Part shown: positions 8,464-16,782 of the stretch, in pieces | Layout of the letters: every line of letters begins with the position of its first letter | Position numbering within the stretch: the first letter of the stretch is position 1 | NCBI RefSeq assembly: GCF_033449965.1 | Contig: NZ_CP137761.1 | Location: 2,852,001-2,916,000, forward strand | Direction: 5' to 3' | DNA from: Bacillus sp. T3 | Lineage (GTDB): Bacteria > Bacillota > Bacilli > Bacillales > Cytobacillaceae | DNA length: 64,000 nt | The notes under the pieces: generated by a model | Seen by the model: the letters and a program-made list of their open reading frames with translations, nothing else | The model's database searches: none | Told to the model about the DNA's origin: nothing | Position numbers and translations under genes: made by a program

Positions 8464-8826
8464 CCGATTACCTCCTTAACTGCACCTATTTCATAATTTA
8501 TTGAAGATATTTTCCTTCAAAACAACCATTAATATTCAAATCCTTACTAATGAGATTTTTCTAAGAAAACGTTAAAGAATGAATTCAATCAAACTTGTCC
8601 AAAAAGTAAACAAGAAGATTCACGTTCTGCTAAAACATGTAAAAAGCTTATGGGATGTAAAATCCTAATCATGTACAATAATATTATGGCTATGATACTC
8701 CTAAATCTTCTTAAAATTTTTCCGTAAGGAGCATCGCTTAGCATCGAATAACGCTAGGAAAGAGAATGGACAACTACAACCAATAACCACATTATGATAC
8801 AGGAAAGACCGAAAGGAGCAGAACCC
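8464..8826. other. Intergenic region between divergent genes
   Basis: This AT-rich region separates the small minus-strand gene from the plus-strand GyrI-like gene. An open stretch upstream of 8827 is closed by TAG at about 8753, and no helix-turn-helix domain is encoded. I found no RNA gene or repeat. Confidence 0.4.
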
Positions 8827-9297
8827 TTGAAATACAAAATGATTGAAAAAGATGCATTCCAAGTGATCGGGATCAAAGAGAAATTTTCATGTGCAAAAAA
8901 GGACACTGATGAAGTTATTCCAAAGCTTTGGAGTAAAGCCAATCATGATGGAACTATTGATATATTAAGTGAATTGAATAATGGACCAATTAAAGGATTA
9001 TTGGGGATTACGAATAATTACCGTGCAGCAGAAGACACGATGGATTATTGGATTGCCACTGCCTTTAGCGGTGATCATGTACATGATAGATTTTCTTGCT
9101 TAGAGATACCTTCTTCAAAGTGGGTGATATTTGAAGTATTCGGTTCGATTCCAGAGGCCATCGTCGATACGTGGAAACAAATTTTTTCAGAATGGTTTCC
9201 TTCCAAAGGATATCAGCCTGCCAACCTACCATCACTTGAACTATATATTGGAGCGTATCCGAATCCTTCCTGTGAAATTTGGGTGCCAATTAAATAA
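8827..9297 (+). CDS. GyrI-like/AraC effector-binding domain protein
   Basis: The product has 156 residues made only of the GyrI-like small-molecule binding domain normally found at the C-terminus of AraC/MerR regulators. Visible features are VIGIKEKFSC near the N-terminus, the central DYWIATAF and WVIFEVFGSIPEAI, and the C-terminal LELYIGAYPNPSCEIWVPIK. No DNA-binding domain precedes it. I chose TTG 8827, eight bases after AAAGGAG; the in-frame ATG at 8794 has none. A role as ligand sink or hydrolase is possible but unproven. A terminator follows. Confidence 0.75.
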   Translation: MKYKMIEKDAFQVIGIKEKFSCAKKDTDEVIPKLWSKANHDGTIDILSELNNGPIKGLLGITNNYRAAEDTMDYWIATAFSGDHVHDRFSCLEIPSSKWVIFEVFGSIPEAIVDTWKQIFSEWFPSKGYQPANLPSLELYIGAYPNPSCEIWVPIK

Positions 9298-9324
9298 GAA
9301 ACTCGAAAAAATAGTTTTCATGAC

Positions 9325-9362
9325 AAAGGAGTCTAATTCATTAATGGATAGGACTCCTTTTA
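9325..9362 (+). terminator. Rho-independent terminator
   Basis: AAAGGAGTC (9325-9333) pairs with GACTCCTTT (9352-9360), followed by TTAC. It lies about 30 bases after the GyrI-like gene. Confidence 0.75.
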
Positions 9363-9525
9363 CATAACAATCCTTGAATAACGAAAGCTGCAATATTAAG
9401 ACCACTATCAAATTTATGAAACCAATTCCTTCTCCTAAACGTATCAAATATAAAATAACAATTATGTAACAACAAATAACTAATTGTATAAAAATGGATT
9501 TATATTTTACAAATGGGGTGTCTTG

Positions 9526-10617
9526 TTGGAAAGTATTAAGGAAACGAATAATAAGAAAGGTATTGGAGCTGGTCTCCTTGCTTTTTTAGCAATATTTGCT
9601 GGGAAGTTAAAATTCCTTGTTGTTTTTGCCAAACTTATTAAATTTAATACATTAATTTCGATGTTTATTTCGATCGGGGTTTACGCTATTGCTTATGGCT
9701 GGAAATTTGCAATTGGCTTTGTTTACTTAATGTTTATGCACGAGATGGGGCATCTGGTTGCCATGAAGAAACAAGGTCTGCCTGTTAAACCAGCGATTTT
9801 CATTCCGTTTGTGGGTGCTGTAATCGGTGTAGATCCAAAACTCATTCGTAATGCCAAGGTCGAATCATACATTGCTTTCGGTGGTCCAATTCTTGGTACA
9901 ATAGGTTTTCTTCCATTTGCAGCACTGTATTGGTTCACACATGAACCGCTTTGGGGTGTGTTAATGTTTGTGGGTGCTTTCCTAAATTTTTTCAATCTTG
10001 CACCCATATCACCGCTCGATGGCGGAAGAATTGTCGGGGTTTTATCGCCAAAGCTTTGGGTTTTAGGTCTTGTTGGAATGGCTGTATACACGTACTTCCA
10101 TCCGAGCCCGATTATGTTTCTGATTCTTATTTTTGGTACAATTGCCCTATTTGATCGAAGAAAGCAAGTTAAGCAGCACGACCTTTTAAGCGAGAAGATC
10201 TCCTTCCTGGAGAAGGATTTATCTGGGGTTACTGGAACCTTTGAAGAAAACGAATTGGTATTAGAACAAATCTTAATGGAAGAAAAAAGCACAGAGAAGC
10301 TTGGCTATTTCCAGAAACGCAAAATTAAGAAACAACAAGAACTCGTAAAATACAAAAAAGAGATTTTACTAGATAAAGTCGATAGGCTAAGCCGTTATAA
10401 TGCTGATGAGTTAATGGATTCATTCAAAGCTGAAATGACCAATAACCTAAATGAATTCAGATCGGAATTGGCAAGATTGAAAGGCTACTATAATGCGGAA
10501 ACAAAAATAAAATGGATCGTTCTACTAACCTATCTTGCACTTGTACTTTTTCTTGCCTTATTCGTTGGATACGGACAAGATATCATGGATGCTCATAGCC
10601 AAGAAATTATTAAATAA
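9526..10617 (+). CDS. Site-2 protease family (M50) membrane zinc protease
   Basis: The product has 363 residues with several membrane helices. Metalloprotease motifs are clear: HEMGH (zinc ligands and catalytic Glu) in a helix at about residue 75-85, and SPLDGGR with the second zinc-binding Asp. After the last core helix comes a long charged coiled-coil-like cytosolic segment (about residues 215-330), then a final membrane helix near the C-terminus, an unusual extension. The start is uncertain; TTG 9526 is favoured, six bases after GGGGTG. The substrate is unknown. It is followed by a strong terminator. Confidence 0.85.
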   Translation: MESIKETNNKKGIGAGLLAFLAIFAGKLKFLVVFAKLIKFNTLISMFISIGVYAIAYGWKFAIGFVYLMFMHEMGHLVAMKKQGLPVKPAIFIPFVGAVIGVDPKLIRNAKVESYIAFGGPILGTIGFLPFAALYWFTHEPLWGVLMFVGAFLNFFNLAPISPLDGGRIVGVLSPKLWVLGLVGMAVYTYFHPSPIMFLILIFGTIALFDRRKQVKQHDLLSEKISFLEKDLSGVTGTFEENELVLEQILMEEKSTEKLGYFQKRKIKKQQELVKYKKEILLDKVDRLSRYNADELMDSFKAEMTNNLNEFRSELARLKGYYNAETKIKWIVLLTYLALVLFLALFVGYGQDIMDAHSQEIIK

Positions 10618-10646
10618 AAAATGGTGGGCTCCTATAAGAAAATAAC

Positions 10647-10679
10647 AAAGACGAATTCGCACTGGAATTCGTCTTTTTT
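10647..10679 (+). terminator. Rho-independent terminator with GACGAATTC stem
   Basis: AAAGACGAATTC and GAATTCGTCTTT form a perfect 12-bp stem with loop GCACTG, then a T run. An almost identical hairpin sits at 40816-40843. Confidence 0.9.
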
Positions 10680-10700
10680 CTGTACAAAGATAGATGTTGT

Positions 10701-10883
10701 TTAAATAAATTTTATTGAACTAAACTCACCATGCGGATGATATTGTAATTGGAATTCCTTATAGATCGACTCGAGCTTAAATAGCGGTAATTCATAAAGC
10801 TGCTTATCATCATCCTTGTATACGTTAAAAAATATAAGTTTATTAATTAGTTTTTGGCGTTTTTTTTCTTTTTTATTATTCAT
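10701..10883 (-). CDS. FbpA-like small basic protein (Fur-regulated basic protein family)
   Basis: The product has 60 residues with a basic N-terminus (NNKKEKKRQKLINKLI), then VYKDDDKQLYELPLFKLESIY and HPHGEFSSIKFI. This layout matches the FbpA family, small proteins induced in iron starvation in B. subtilis, where they act alongside the sRNA FsrA. The start is ATG 10883 behind AAAGGAG. I found only a half-site resembling a Fur box upstream (ATTATCA around 10925), so iron control here is unproven. It has a long leader from the promoter at 11014-11042. Confidence 0.6.
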   Translation of the reverse strand: MNNKKEKKRQKLINKLIFFNVYKDDDKQLYELPLFKLESIYKEFQLQYHPHGEFSSIKFI

Positions 10884-11013
10884 GTGAAACACTCCTTTAA
10901 TTATCGAATGTTTTTGGCTTTTACTATTATCAGGAACTTTCCATTTGCAATATTATATGAGAAAAACAATCTCGATTATTCCGATTAATTTAATTGGTTT
11001 TATTATTAATTTT

Positions 11014-11042
11014 ATTTTATTACCACAATTCGCATCTGTCAA
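11014..11042 (-). promoter_or_regulatory. SigA-type promoter for the FbpA-like gene
   Basis: On the minus strand TTGACA (11037-11042), a 17-base spacer and TAAAAT (11014-11019). The implied transcript has a leader of over 100 bases before the gene. Confidence 0.55.
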
Positions 11043-11111
11043 GTGTGATTTTACTAATAAATGAATTTTTTACGAAACATTATTTAAACTTAGACTCTTT
11101 TTTATTAAATT

Positions 11112-11423
11112 GGCTTTGTTAAATTTGTCTGTTGATTTCCGCTGCAGGGTACTCGCTTTCCGCGGGGGAGTCCGGGAGCCTGTCTAGCTGCAGCGGCTAG
11201 GGGCTCGGGGTCATAAGCCAATCCGTCAAGAAGGTCAAAGAACGACCTTCTTGACGGATTGGCTAATGCCTGTCGCCCCTAGGCAAGCCGCTTCCGCTTT
11301 TCGTTCTCCTCGGCGCCATAGCGCCTGTGGGGTCTCCCGTGTCACCTTCTCCCGCAGGAGTCTCGCACCTTCCGCTCCAATCAACAGATTGCTCAAAAAA
11401 CAACATTGTTCTTTAACACAGCC
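11112..11423. mobile_element. MITE-like palindromic repeat element
   Basis: The element is 312 bp and more GC-rich than its surroundings. Its ends are inverted: GGCTTTGTTAAA at 11112 and TTTAACACAGCC at 11412, with a second inner pair CTGTTGATT/AATCAACAG. The centre is a perfect 21-bp stem (11216-11236 with 11244-11264, loop AAAGAAC). It encodes no transposase; ORFs inside are products of the palindrome. Such GC-rich palindromes are common in Bacillaceae genomes; I cannot name the family. No target duplication is obvious. Confidence 0.7.
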
Positions 11424-11550
11424 ATCAGGTTAAATATACAAAATACTCACCACAACAATAAAAATATAATAAAAAATGATAATAATTTATTGTAAAACGA
11501 TATATCGTATGGTAAATTCAAATTGAAAATAATTATGTGAGGTGCTTTTT

Positions 11551-12027
11551 ATGAAACGTGGTTCAACACTGTTTTTAAAGATAGCTGTTTTTCTTATTGG
11601 AACCCCAGTTCTTGCGTTGTGTATATATGGGTTGCTTTGGTTACCAAAAAATCCAGCAAATCCAGATTATGCCCATATACTCTATCCAATTGTCATAGGT
11701 ATGTATGTATCAGTCATACCGTTTTTCATTGCATTATTTCAGGCTTTTAAACTTTTAAGCCATATTGATAAGAACCAAGCTTTCTCTGAATTGTCTGTTA
11801 AAGCTCTAAAGAATATCAAATTCTGTGCCATGACAATCAGTGGTTTGTATGTGGTAATTGAACCATTTGTTTTCCTCGTTGCAGATCTAGATGATGCACC
11901 GGGTCTCGTCTTAGTCGGAATGGTCCCTATCTTTGCTTCAATGGTAATCGCAGTATTCGCTGCTGTTCTACAAAGGCTTTTAAAAGAGGCCATTGATATA
12001 AAATCTGAAAATGATCTAACGGTCTGA
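11551..12027 (+). CDS. DUF2975-family membrane protein
   Basis: The product has 158 residues with four membrane helices: the first near residues 8-28, then YPIVIGMYVSVIPFFIALFQAFKLL, a pair around the middle, and a last helix before LLKEAIDIKSEN. The cytosolic link HIDKNQAFSELSVKALKNIK is typical of DUF2975 proteins, which nearly always sit next to a small Cro/CI-type regulator, as here. I chose ATG 11551 after GAGGTG. Function is unknown; the pair may be a membrane-linked transcription switch. Confidence 0.8.
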   Translation: MKRGSTLFLKIAVFLIGTPVLALCIYGLLWLPKNPANPDYAHILYPIVIGMYVSVIPFFIALFQAFKLLSHIDKNQAFSELSVKALKNIKFCAMTISGLYVVIEPFVFLVADLDDAPGLVLVGMVPIFASMVIAVFAAVLQRLLKEAIDIKSENDLTV

Positions 12028-12037
12028 GGTGAAAACA

Positions 12038-12256
12038 ATGGCGATTATTATCAATATAGATGTGATGTTGGCTAAAAGGAAAATGAGTGTTACGGAGCTT
12101 TCGGAGAGGGTTGGAATCACAATGGCTAACCTTTCTATCTTGAAAAATGGTAAGGCAAAAGCGATTCGAATATCAACTTTAGATGCCATTTGTAAGGCTT
12201 TGGATTGCCAGCCAGGAGATATTTTAGAATACCAAAGTGATGAAGACGATCAATAA
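12038..12256 (+). CDS. Small Cro/CI-type helix-turn-helix regulator (YozG-like)
   Basis: The product has 72 residues and is almost entirely a helix-turn-helix domain: MSVTELSERVGITMANLSILKNGKAKAIRISTLDAICKAL is the five-helix core and CQPGDILEY the usual end. ATG 12038 follows GAGGTG and starts 10 bases after the DUF2975 stop, so the two genes form one operon. Confidence 0.85.
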   Translation: MAIIINIDVMLAKRKMSVTELSERVGITMANLSILKNGKAKAIRISTLDAICKALDCQPGDILEYQSDEDDQ

Positions 12257-12348
12257 TAATAGAAAACAACTTTCTTAACCTGACAAGGTCATTGTTTTAA
12301 CAATAAGCACTCTGAAGACAGCATCAGCAGCGTTTTCAAAGGAATAAA

Positions 12349-12376
12349 GCCCCCAATTGGAAATCCTCTAGGGGGC
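12349..12376. terminator. Weak GC-rich hairpin between convergent units
   Basis: GCCCCC (12349-12354) pairs with GGGGGC (12371-12376), loop 16 bases. The tails are only partly T-rich. It lies between the plus-strand HTH gene and the minus-strand HAAS gene. Confidence 0.4.
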
Positions 12377-12495
12377 ATTCTTATTGATTTAACAATATAC
12401 CATTCATTCATATAATGCGAAATAGCAAGATCATCCCTCCTCCTTTTAGGATGACCTATTATTAAATGAGGATTCTTATTAAAATCGTTGCCGGT

Positions 12496-13272
12496 TTAAC
12501 TATTATTCTCTTTCATTTCCCTTATTTTTCTTTTTCTGATTAATACGAAAATGATCAATCCTGTGATGACGAAAAATAGGAGAACGGTGTATAGAATATA
12601 GGTTGGATTTTTGTTGATTTCCTCTGGCAATAACCGATTAGCTAGTGGTCCAATTGATGTGAACAAAGGAATAAGAATCGTAATCCAAGTTTTTGTGTAA
12701 AGGGCTGATGCAATAAATATGATTGCACAGCTGATGGCAATGACGTTATTTTGAACTGGTGTAGCAACGTAAGTAGGCTCAAACCCTTGTTTTTTATACC
12801 AAAAAAGTAGAACTACACCTAAACCTGTAACCATGATAAATGTTGCTAAAAGCAGGAAGTAACCCCATTTTGATTGGTATACCTTTGGAATTACTTTAAA
12901 CAAAAATAGGCCATAAATTGCTACTCCTAGCATTCCAGCTATTACGGCAAGGATAAGAATTTCTTTTGATAATGAAAAGTGACCCTCAATTGCAGGACCG
13001 ATACTAAAATAAGCAGCCAATAGAAGAATCGTCATTGGTAGCAAAAGCAACATTTGCGGGAAATCCGTTTTCATCGAATGGCCAATGCTTTTCATATATT
13101 GCTTAGGACTCTCTCCTATGATCTCCTTTATATCTTTACCGTCTTGCTCCGCTTGAAATAAATGATCCTCGAGCTCCTCTGTTATCTCATTAATTTCGTT
13201 ATCATTTTTTCCTTTTGAAATTAAATAGAGGCGAAGTTCAACCAAAAATTGTTCTGCTTCCTTAGAAAGCAT
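12496..13272 (-). CDS. HAAS-domain membrane protein
   Basis: The product has 258 residues. The N-terminal ~85 residues are a cytosolic HAAS-type helical domain (LSKEAEQFLVELRLYLISKGKNDNEINEITEELEDHL), followed by six to seven membrane helices and a basic tail (RKRKIREMKENNS). HAAS proteins pair with PadR regulators in Bacillales and the same is true here: it lies 36 bases downstream of padR on the same strand, so the two are probably co-transcribed. The role, perhaps envelope-stress signalling, is inferred from pairing only. Confidence 0.8.
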   Translation of the reverse strand: MLSKEAEQFLVELRLYLISKGKNDNEINEITEELEDHLFQAEQDGKDIKEIIGESPKQYMKSIGHSMKTDFPQMLLLLPMTILLLAAYFSIGPAIEGHFSLSKEILILAVIAGMLGVAIYGLFLFKVIPKVYQSKWGYFLLLATFIMVTGLGVVLLFWYKKQGFEPTYVATPVQNNVIAISCAIIFIASALYTKTWITILIPLFTSIGPLANRLLPEEINKNPTYILYTVLLFFVITGLIIFVLIRKRKIREMKENNS

Positions 13273-13308
13273 CGTTCACCAACTCCTTTTAGAAAACAAA
13301 TAGTTTAT

Positions 13309-13635
13309 TTATCTCTTATTTTCGAGCACATTGTTTACTGCGCCATTCAGCTGTTCCCATCGTTGGATGAAATCAACTAACTCCTGTTCCCCCTTCTCAG
13401 TAAGTGAGTAGTATTTTCTTTTTGGGCCTGCTGTTGATTTTCTTAAGGTTGTGCTGACTAATCCTTCCTTTTGCATTCGAAGCAATAATGGGTAGATCGT
13501 CCCCTCACTGAAGGACTGAAACCCATAGGACGTAAGCTTTGCGGCTAGTTCGTACCCGTAGATCTCTCCATCCTTAATAATGGCTAAAAGACAACCGTCC
13601 AAAATTCCTTTTAACATTTGTGTCGTATCTGCCAT
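13309..13635 (-). CDS. PadR-family transcriptional regulator
   Basis: The product has 108 residues with the PadR winged helix: MLKGILDGCLLAIIKDGEIYGYEL, then SEGTIYPLLLRMQKEGLV (recognition helix) and GPKRKYYSLTEKGEQELVDF (wing and C-terminal helix). I chose ATG 13635 after AAAGGAG. The promoter carries three palindromes that the protein probably binds itself. It is the first gene of a padR-HAAS operon. Confidence 0.9.
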   Translation of the reverse strand: MADTTQMLKGILDGCLLAIIKDGEIYGYELAAKLTSYGFQSFSEGTIYPLLLRMQKEGLVSTTLRKSTAGPKRKYYSLTEKGEQELVDFIQRWEQLNGAVNNVLENKR

Positions 13636-13652
13636 AAAAGCCACTCCTTTCA

Positions 13653-13749
13653 ATACCTTGCAAAACAAGGTATATGAGCACTTGAAAATACCTTGCAATA
13701 CAAGATATAGTTTGAGTATAAGACATACTATCTTGCATTACAAGGGTAT
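13653..13749 (-). promoter_or_regulatory. padR promoter with three operator-like palindromes
   Basis: Three inverted repeats share CTTG-N5-CAAG: ATACCTTG-CAAAA-CAAGGTAT (13653-13673, perfect arms), ATACCTTG-CAATA-CAAGATAT (13688-13708) and TATCTTG-CATTA-CAAGGGTA (around 13729-13748). Centres are 35 and 40 bases apart. A promoter lies among them on the minus strand: TTGTAA (13738-13743), 17-base spacer, TATACT (13715-13720). The first site is in the leader just before the ribosome-binding site. Autorepression is inferred. Confidence 0.65.
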
Positions 13750-13954
13750 TGAATGTAAATAAATGGAATTAATATGAATTCCCTTACAAAAAATTTCAAT
13801 CTACCATTTTGTTTTAGATATTTTGATAAAATAGGACTAGTTTAGGAGAAATAATAGCTATTATTGAGGGAAATATCAAAATTTTATGAAGAAACCGAGG
13901 TTTTTTTGAAAAGACATTTATTTTTAAAAAAATCGGGTGGAATTCGGCTGATAT

Positions 13955-14110
13955 ATGCACGCTAATTGACTCATATGCACGTTTAATTGTATATATGATA
14001 AAAGTCCAAAAATATATGATACAACTCTGGAATTATATGATTCAACTTTGAAAAATTATGAACGTTTAGTTGTGAATATGCACATCAAAATCAATATATG
14101 CACGTTCTTT
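13955..14110. repeat. Dispersed intergenic repeat, copy A (degenerate ~20-bp units)
   Basis: About eight loosely repeated units of roughly 20 bases, each with ATATGCACG, ATATATGAT or similar. From about 13988 to 14105 it matches copy B (41047-41164) closely by eye, including the run ATATATGATACAACT and GTTTAGTTGTGAATATGC. It is noncoding and lies between padR and the nik operon terminator. Confidence 0.75.
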
Positions 14111-14170
14111 TCAGAAATCACAGAGAATCAACGCTCCGGTATACTAGTATTTAGGAATGCAGCGCCTAAC

Positions 14171-15058
14171 TTATATAAACAAAAGAAGACGGCCGCACCG
14201 ACCGTCCCCCTGTTTCCTTCCTATTAATATATCTGCCCTACTTGATTCCGTCCCGATGCAATCGACCAGGTAGCGTGGATGTTCGGAAAGAATGGAAGAT
14301 ATCAGTTTCTTTACAGCAGGGTGATCGGATGAAAACACCTGATTTTTATCATGGCATAGCTCAACCAGTTCCCCTTTCTCCATCACAGCTAGTGAATCAG
14401 AAATGGAGTAAGCTGCTTTAATATCATGCGTAATAAATAGATACGAAAGGCCAAACTCCGACTTTAACTCCCTTAATAAGTCCAAGATATGCGTCTGATT
14501 TACCATATCCAAACTACTTACAGACTCATCCAATACAATCAGCTTTGGTTTTAAGGCGATTGCTCGTGCAATATTGATTCTTTGCAACTGACCGCCGCTG
14601 AATTGCCGAGGATATTTCTTCATATCGTCTGAGGTTAGCCCGACCATCTCTAGTAAACCAGCAATCGTTCTTTTTTGCTCTAGGTCGGACAGTCTCTCGT
14701 AGTTTTCTAACGGTTCCCCGATGATTTGTTCCGCTGTCAGCCTAGGATTTACCGATGAGTAGCAATCTTGAAATACGACTTGAAGATCCCGTCGAATCTG
14801 TTTGCGAGCGTGTGAATCCATCGAGTAAAGATCTTGACCTTGAAACATCACCCTGCCCTTTTGTGGTTTTTCCAATCCAAGGATAACCTTGCCCAACGTA
14901 CTTTTTCCAGCTCCGCTTGTTCCAAGAAGTCCCAAACACATACCAGGTTCTATCGAAAGGGAAACATTAGAAAGAATCGGGGGTTGCTGATTCGAACGCC
15001 AAAACAAACGGGATGCGCCATAGGTATGGGTAACTTCCTCTACTTGCAGTAAACTCAT
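14171..15058 (-). CDS. nikE: NikE-type ABC transporter ATP-binding protein
   Basis: The product is a cytosolic ATPase of the oligopeptide/nickel importer class. Walker A is LLGTSGAGKST, the signature is FSGGQLQR, Walker B is KLIVLDES, and the switch His is in FITHD. As written the frame runs to 14171 (295 residues), ending in a tail unlike the family. Removing A14268 in the CCAGG on the plus strand gives HPRYRSIASGRNQVGQIY and a stop at 14224, just before the terminator. The true length is therefore probably about 277 residues. ATG 15058 follows a G-rich ribosome-binding site. It is the last gene of nikABCDE. Confidence 0.85.
   Translation of the reverse strand: MSLLQVEEVTHTYGASRLFWRSNQQPPILSNVSLSIEPGMCLGLLGTSGAGKSTLGKVILGLEKPQKGRVMFQGQDLYSMDSHARKQIRRDLQVVFQDCYSSVNPRLTAEQIIGEPLENYERLSDLEQKRTIAGLLEMVGLTSDDMKKYPRQFSGGQLQRINIARAIALKPKLIVLDESVSSLDMVNQTHILDLLRELKSEFGLSYLFITHDIKAAYSISDSLAVMEKGELVELCHDKNQVFSSDHPAVKKLISSILSEHPRYLVDCIGTESSRADILIGRKQGDGRCGRLLLFI
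14178..14206 (-). terminator. Terminator of the nik operon
   Basis: On the minus strand GACGGT (14201-14206) pairs with GCCGTC (14188-14193), followed by TTCTTTTGTTT. It lies just after the repaired end of nikE (14224), which supports that repair. Confidence 0.6.
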
Positions 15059-15102
15059 AAGCTCCCCCCTTTTATCAAAAAATAGTTTACGTAGCTTCCA
15101 AT

Positions 15103-15936
15103 TTATAAAATTAACTGCTTTAGTTGTTCGTCCAATGGTAAAGTTGGTCTAGCATGTAACAATTTTTTCGTATACTCATGCTTCGGTCGATCAAACAGTT
15201 GGAAGACATCTGCTTGTTCAACGATCCGCCCCTTGTGCATTACAGCTACTTTGTCAGCAAGCTCCGAAATGACTCCTAAATCATGCGAAATCAACAGGAT
15301 CGATGTCCCACATTCGGTTCGAAGTTGGTCTAACTGTCTCAGCACTTCTAACTGGTTCGTTACGTCGAGTGCTGTTGTTGGCTCGTCTGCAATAACGACG
15401 GACGGGCGCAAGCACATAGATATGGCAATCATTACCCTCTGCAGCATTCCTCCACTAAGTTGAAAAGGATACCAGCGCATTAGTTTAGATGGCTCCGGCA
15501 GATTGACAGCATCCATTGAGGATATTGCAAGCTCGATTGCTTGTTTTTTCGTTAGGGCTGTATGGGTGCGAATCGTTTCGATAAATTGATTCCCAATCGT
15601 ATAGACAGGAGAGAAGGCATTCATTGGATTTTGCATAATGAAGCCGATTTCTTTCCCACGTATGCCCCGCATTTCCTTTGGTCTTAATCCATTTAGCTCA
15701 CGACCATGTAGTTTGATGCTTCCTTCGACGGCTGTTGTTTTCTGATCTAAAAGCTGCAGTAGGGTCATACAGGTAATGGTTTTCCCGCTACCGCTCTCTC
15801 CTACAAGACCAAGCACTTCTCCTGGTTTTATTTCAAAATGGATATCCTGAATGAGCGGAAGCATCCCTTGCTTTGATTTTACCTTGACATTCAGGCCGCT
15901 CACCTGCAAAACATTGCGATGGTTTTCACTCAACAC
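15103..15936 (-). CDS. nikD: NikD-type ABC transporter ATP-binding protein
   Basis: The product has 277 residues. Walker A is LVGESGSGKT, the signature LSGGMLQRV, Walker B SVVIADEP, and the switch His is in LISHD. The C-terminal PKHEYTKKLLHARP segment is typical of the oligopeptide/dipeptide/nickel subfamily. It pairs with NikE to power the NikB/NikC permease. It starts with GTG or the next TTG after AAAGGA and follows nikC by 12 bases in the operon. Confidence 0.9.
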   Translation of the reverse strand: MLSENHRNVLQVSGLNVKVKSKQGMLPLIQDIHFEIKPGEVLGLVGESGSGKTITCMTLLQLLDQKTTAVEGSIKLHGRELNGLRPKEMRGIRGKEIGFIMQNPMNAFSPVYTIGNQFIETIRTHTALTKKQAIELAISSMDAVNLPEPSKLMRWYPFQLSGGMLQRVMIAISMCLRPSVVIADEPTTALDVTNQLEVLRQLDQLRTECGTSILLISHDLGVISELADKVAVMHKGRIVEQADVFQLFDRPKHEYTKKLLHARPTLPLDEQLKQLIL

Positions 15937-15948
15937 TCTCAGTCCTTT

Positions 15949-16782
15949 TTAAAAACGTCGTTTTACACTAAACCGATCCGACAAAGATTCCCCCAAAATA
16001 TTAAAGGTCATCACAACGAGCAAAATCATCAGACCTGGATAAAGCATTAATTCTGGATGGCTTCGTATATACGATTTCCCTTCATGAATCATTGCCCCCC
16101 ATTCTGGAGTTGGGGGCTGTATGCCTAGCCCCAAGAATGACAACGCGGAAATATCCATGATTGCCCATCCCATTTCAAGTGTCCCCATCACGATAATCGG
16201 TGGTAGTACATTTGGGATCATATGCAACCTAATAATTTTCCATGGTGATGATCCGCTAATCCGGGCTGCCGTAATGAAATTTTGCTCCTTCATACTGACA
16301 ACCAAACTTCGGAACATTCGGGCATAATACACCCATTGAACCATCATTAACGCCAAAACGACTTGCCACAGTCCTGGACCTAATAATCCGACAATACCAA
16401 GAACGAGTACCAGATTCGGAAACGCCATGACACCCTCACAGAACCGCATTAATAAAATATCAATCCAGCCACCTCTGTACCCCGCAATCGTTCCGACCAA
16501 CAAACCAATTCCTAGCGAGGAAATAAAAATTAAGGTTGCAAAACCTAAGGAAACACGGGCACCAAATAGAATACGTGACAGATTGCACCGACCCAAATGG
16601 TCAGTCCCAAAAGGATAATCGAACGATGGAGGACGTAGCTTGAGCGCTAAATTGACTTGAACCGGATCATGTGGAGCAATCCAAGGTGCAAAAATCGTTA
16701 CAAGGAATAAAAGTAATAAAATGACCGAGCATACGGTCACGGTCTTCTGACTTTTGATGAACATCCGTATACTCGAAATCAA
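15949..16782 (-). CDS. nikC: NikC-type ABC transporter permease
   Basis: The product has 277 residues. The N-terminal helix and PHDPVQVNLALKLRPPSFDYPFGTDHLGR mark the OppC/DppC/NikC class. The EAA loop is seen as TAARISGSSPWKIIRLHMIPNVLPPIIV, which contacts the ATPase. Five further membrane helices follow. The start is TTG 16782, overlapping the nikB stop as TTGA, which implies coupled translation. Confidence 0.9.
   Translation of the reverse strand: MISSIRMFIKSQKTVTVCSVILLLLFLVTIFAPWIAPHDPVQVNLALKLRPPSFDYPFGTDHLGRCNLSRILFGARVSLGFATLIFISSLGIGLLVGTIAGYRGGWIDILLMRFCEGVMAFPNLVLVLGIVGLLGPGLWQVVLALMMVQWVYYARMFRSLVVSMKEQNFITAARISGSSPWKIIRLHMIPNVLPPIIVMGTLEMGWAIMDISALSFLGLGIQPPTPEWGAMIHEGKSYIRSHPELMLYPGLMILLVVMTFNILGESLSDRFSVKRRF

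Noticed and set aside
8660..8826. Missing AraC helix-turn-helix domain before the GyrI-like gene
   Set aside because: No frame upstream encodes such a domain; TAG closes the frame and TTG 8827 has a good ribosome-binding site.
11251..11433. ORF inside the palindromic element
   Set aside because: It comes from the GC-rich inverted repeat, lacks a ribosome-binding site and has no protein-like composition.
13988..14105. Intergenic repeat as a decayed gene
   Set aside because: No frame is shared between the two copies; the short-period AT-rich units explain the similarity.
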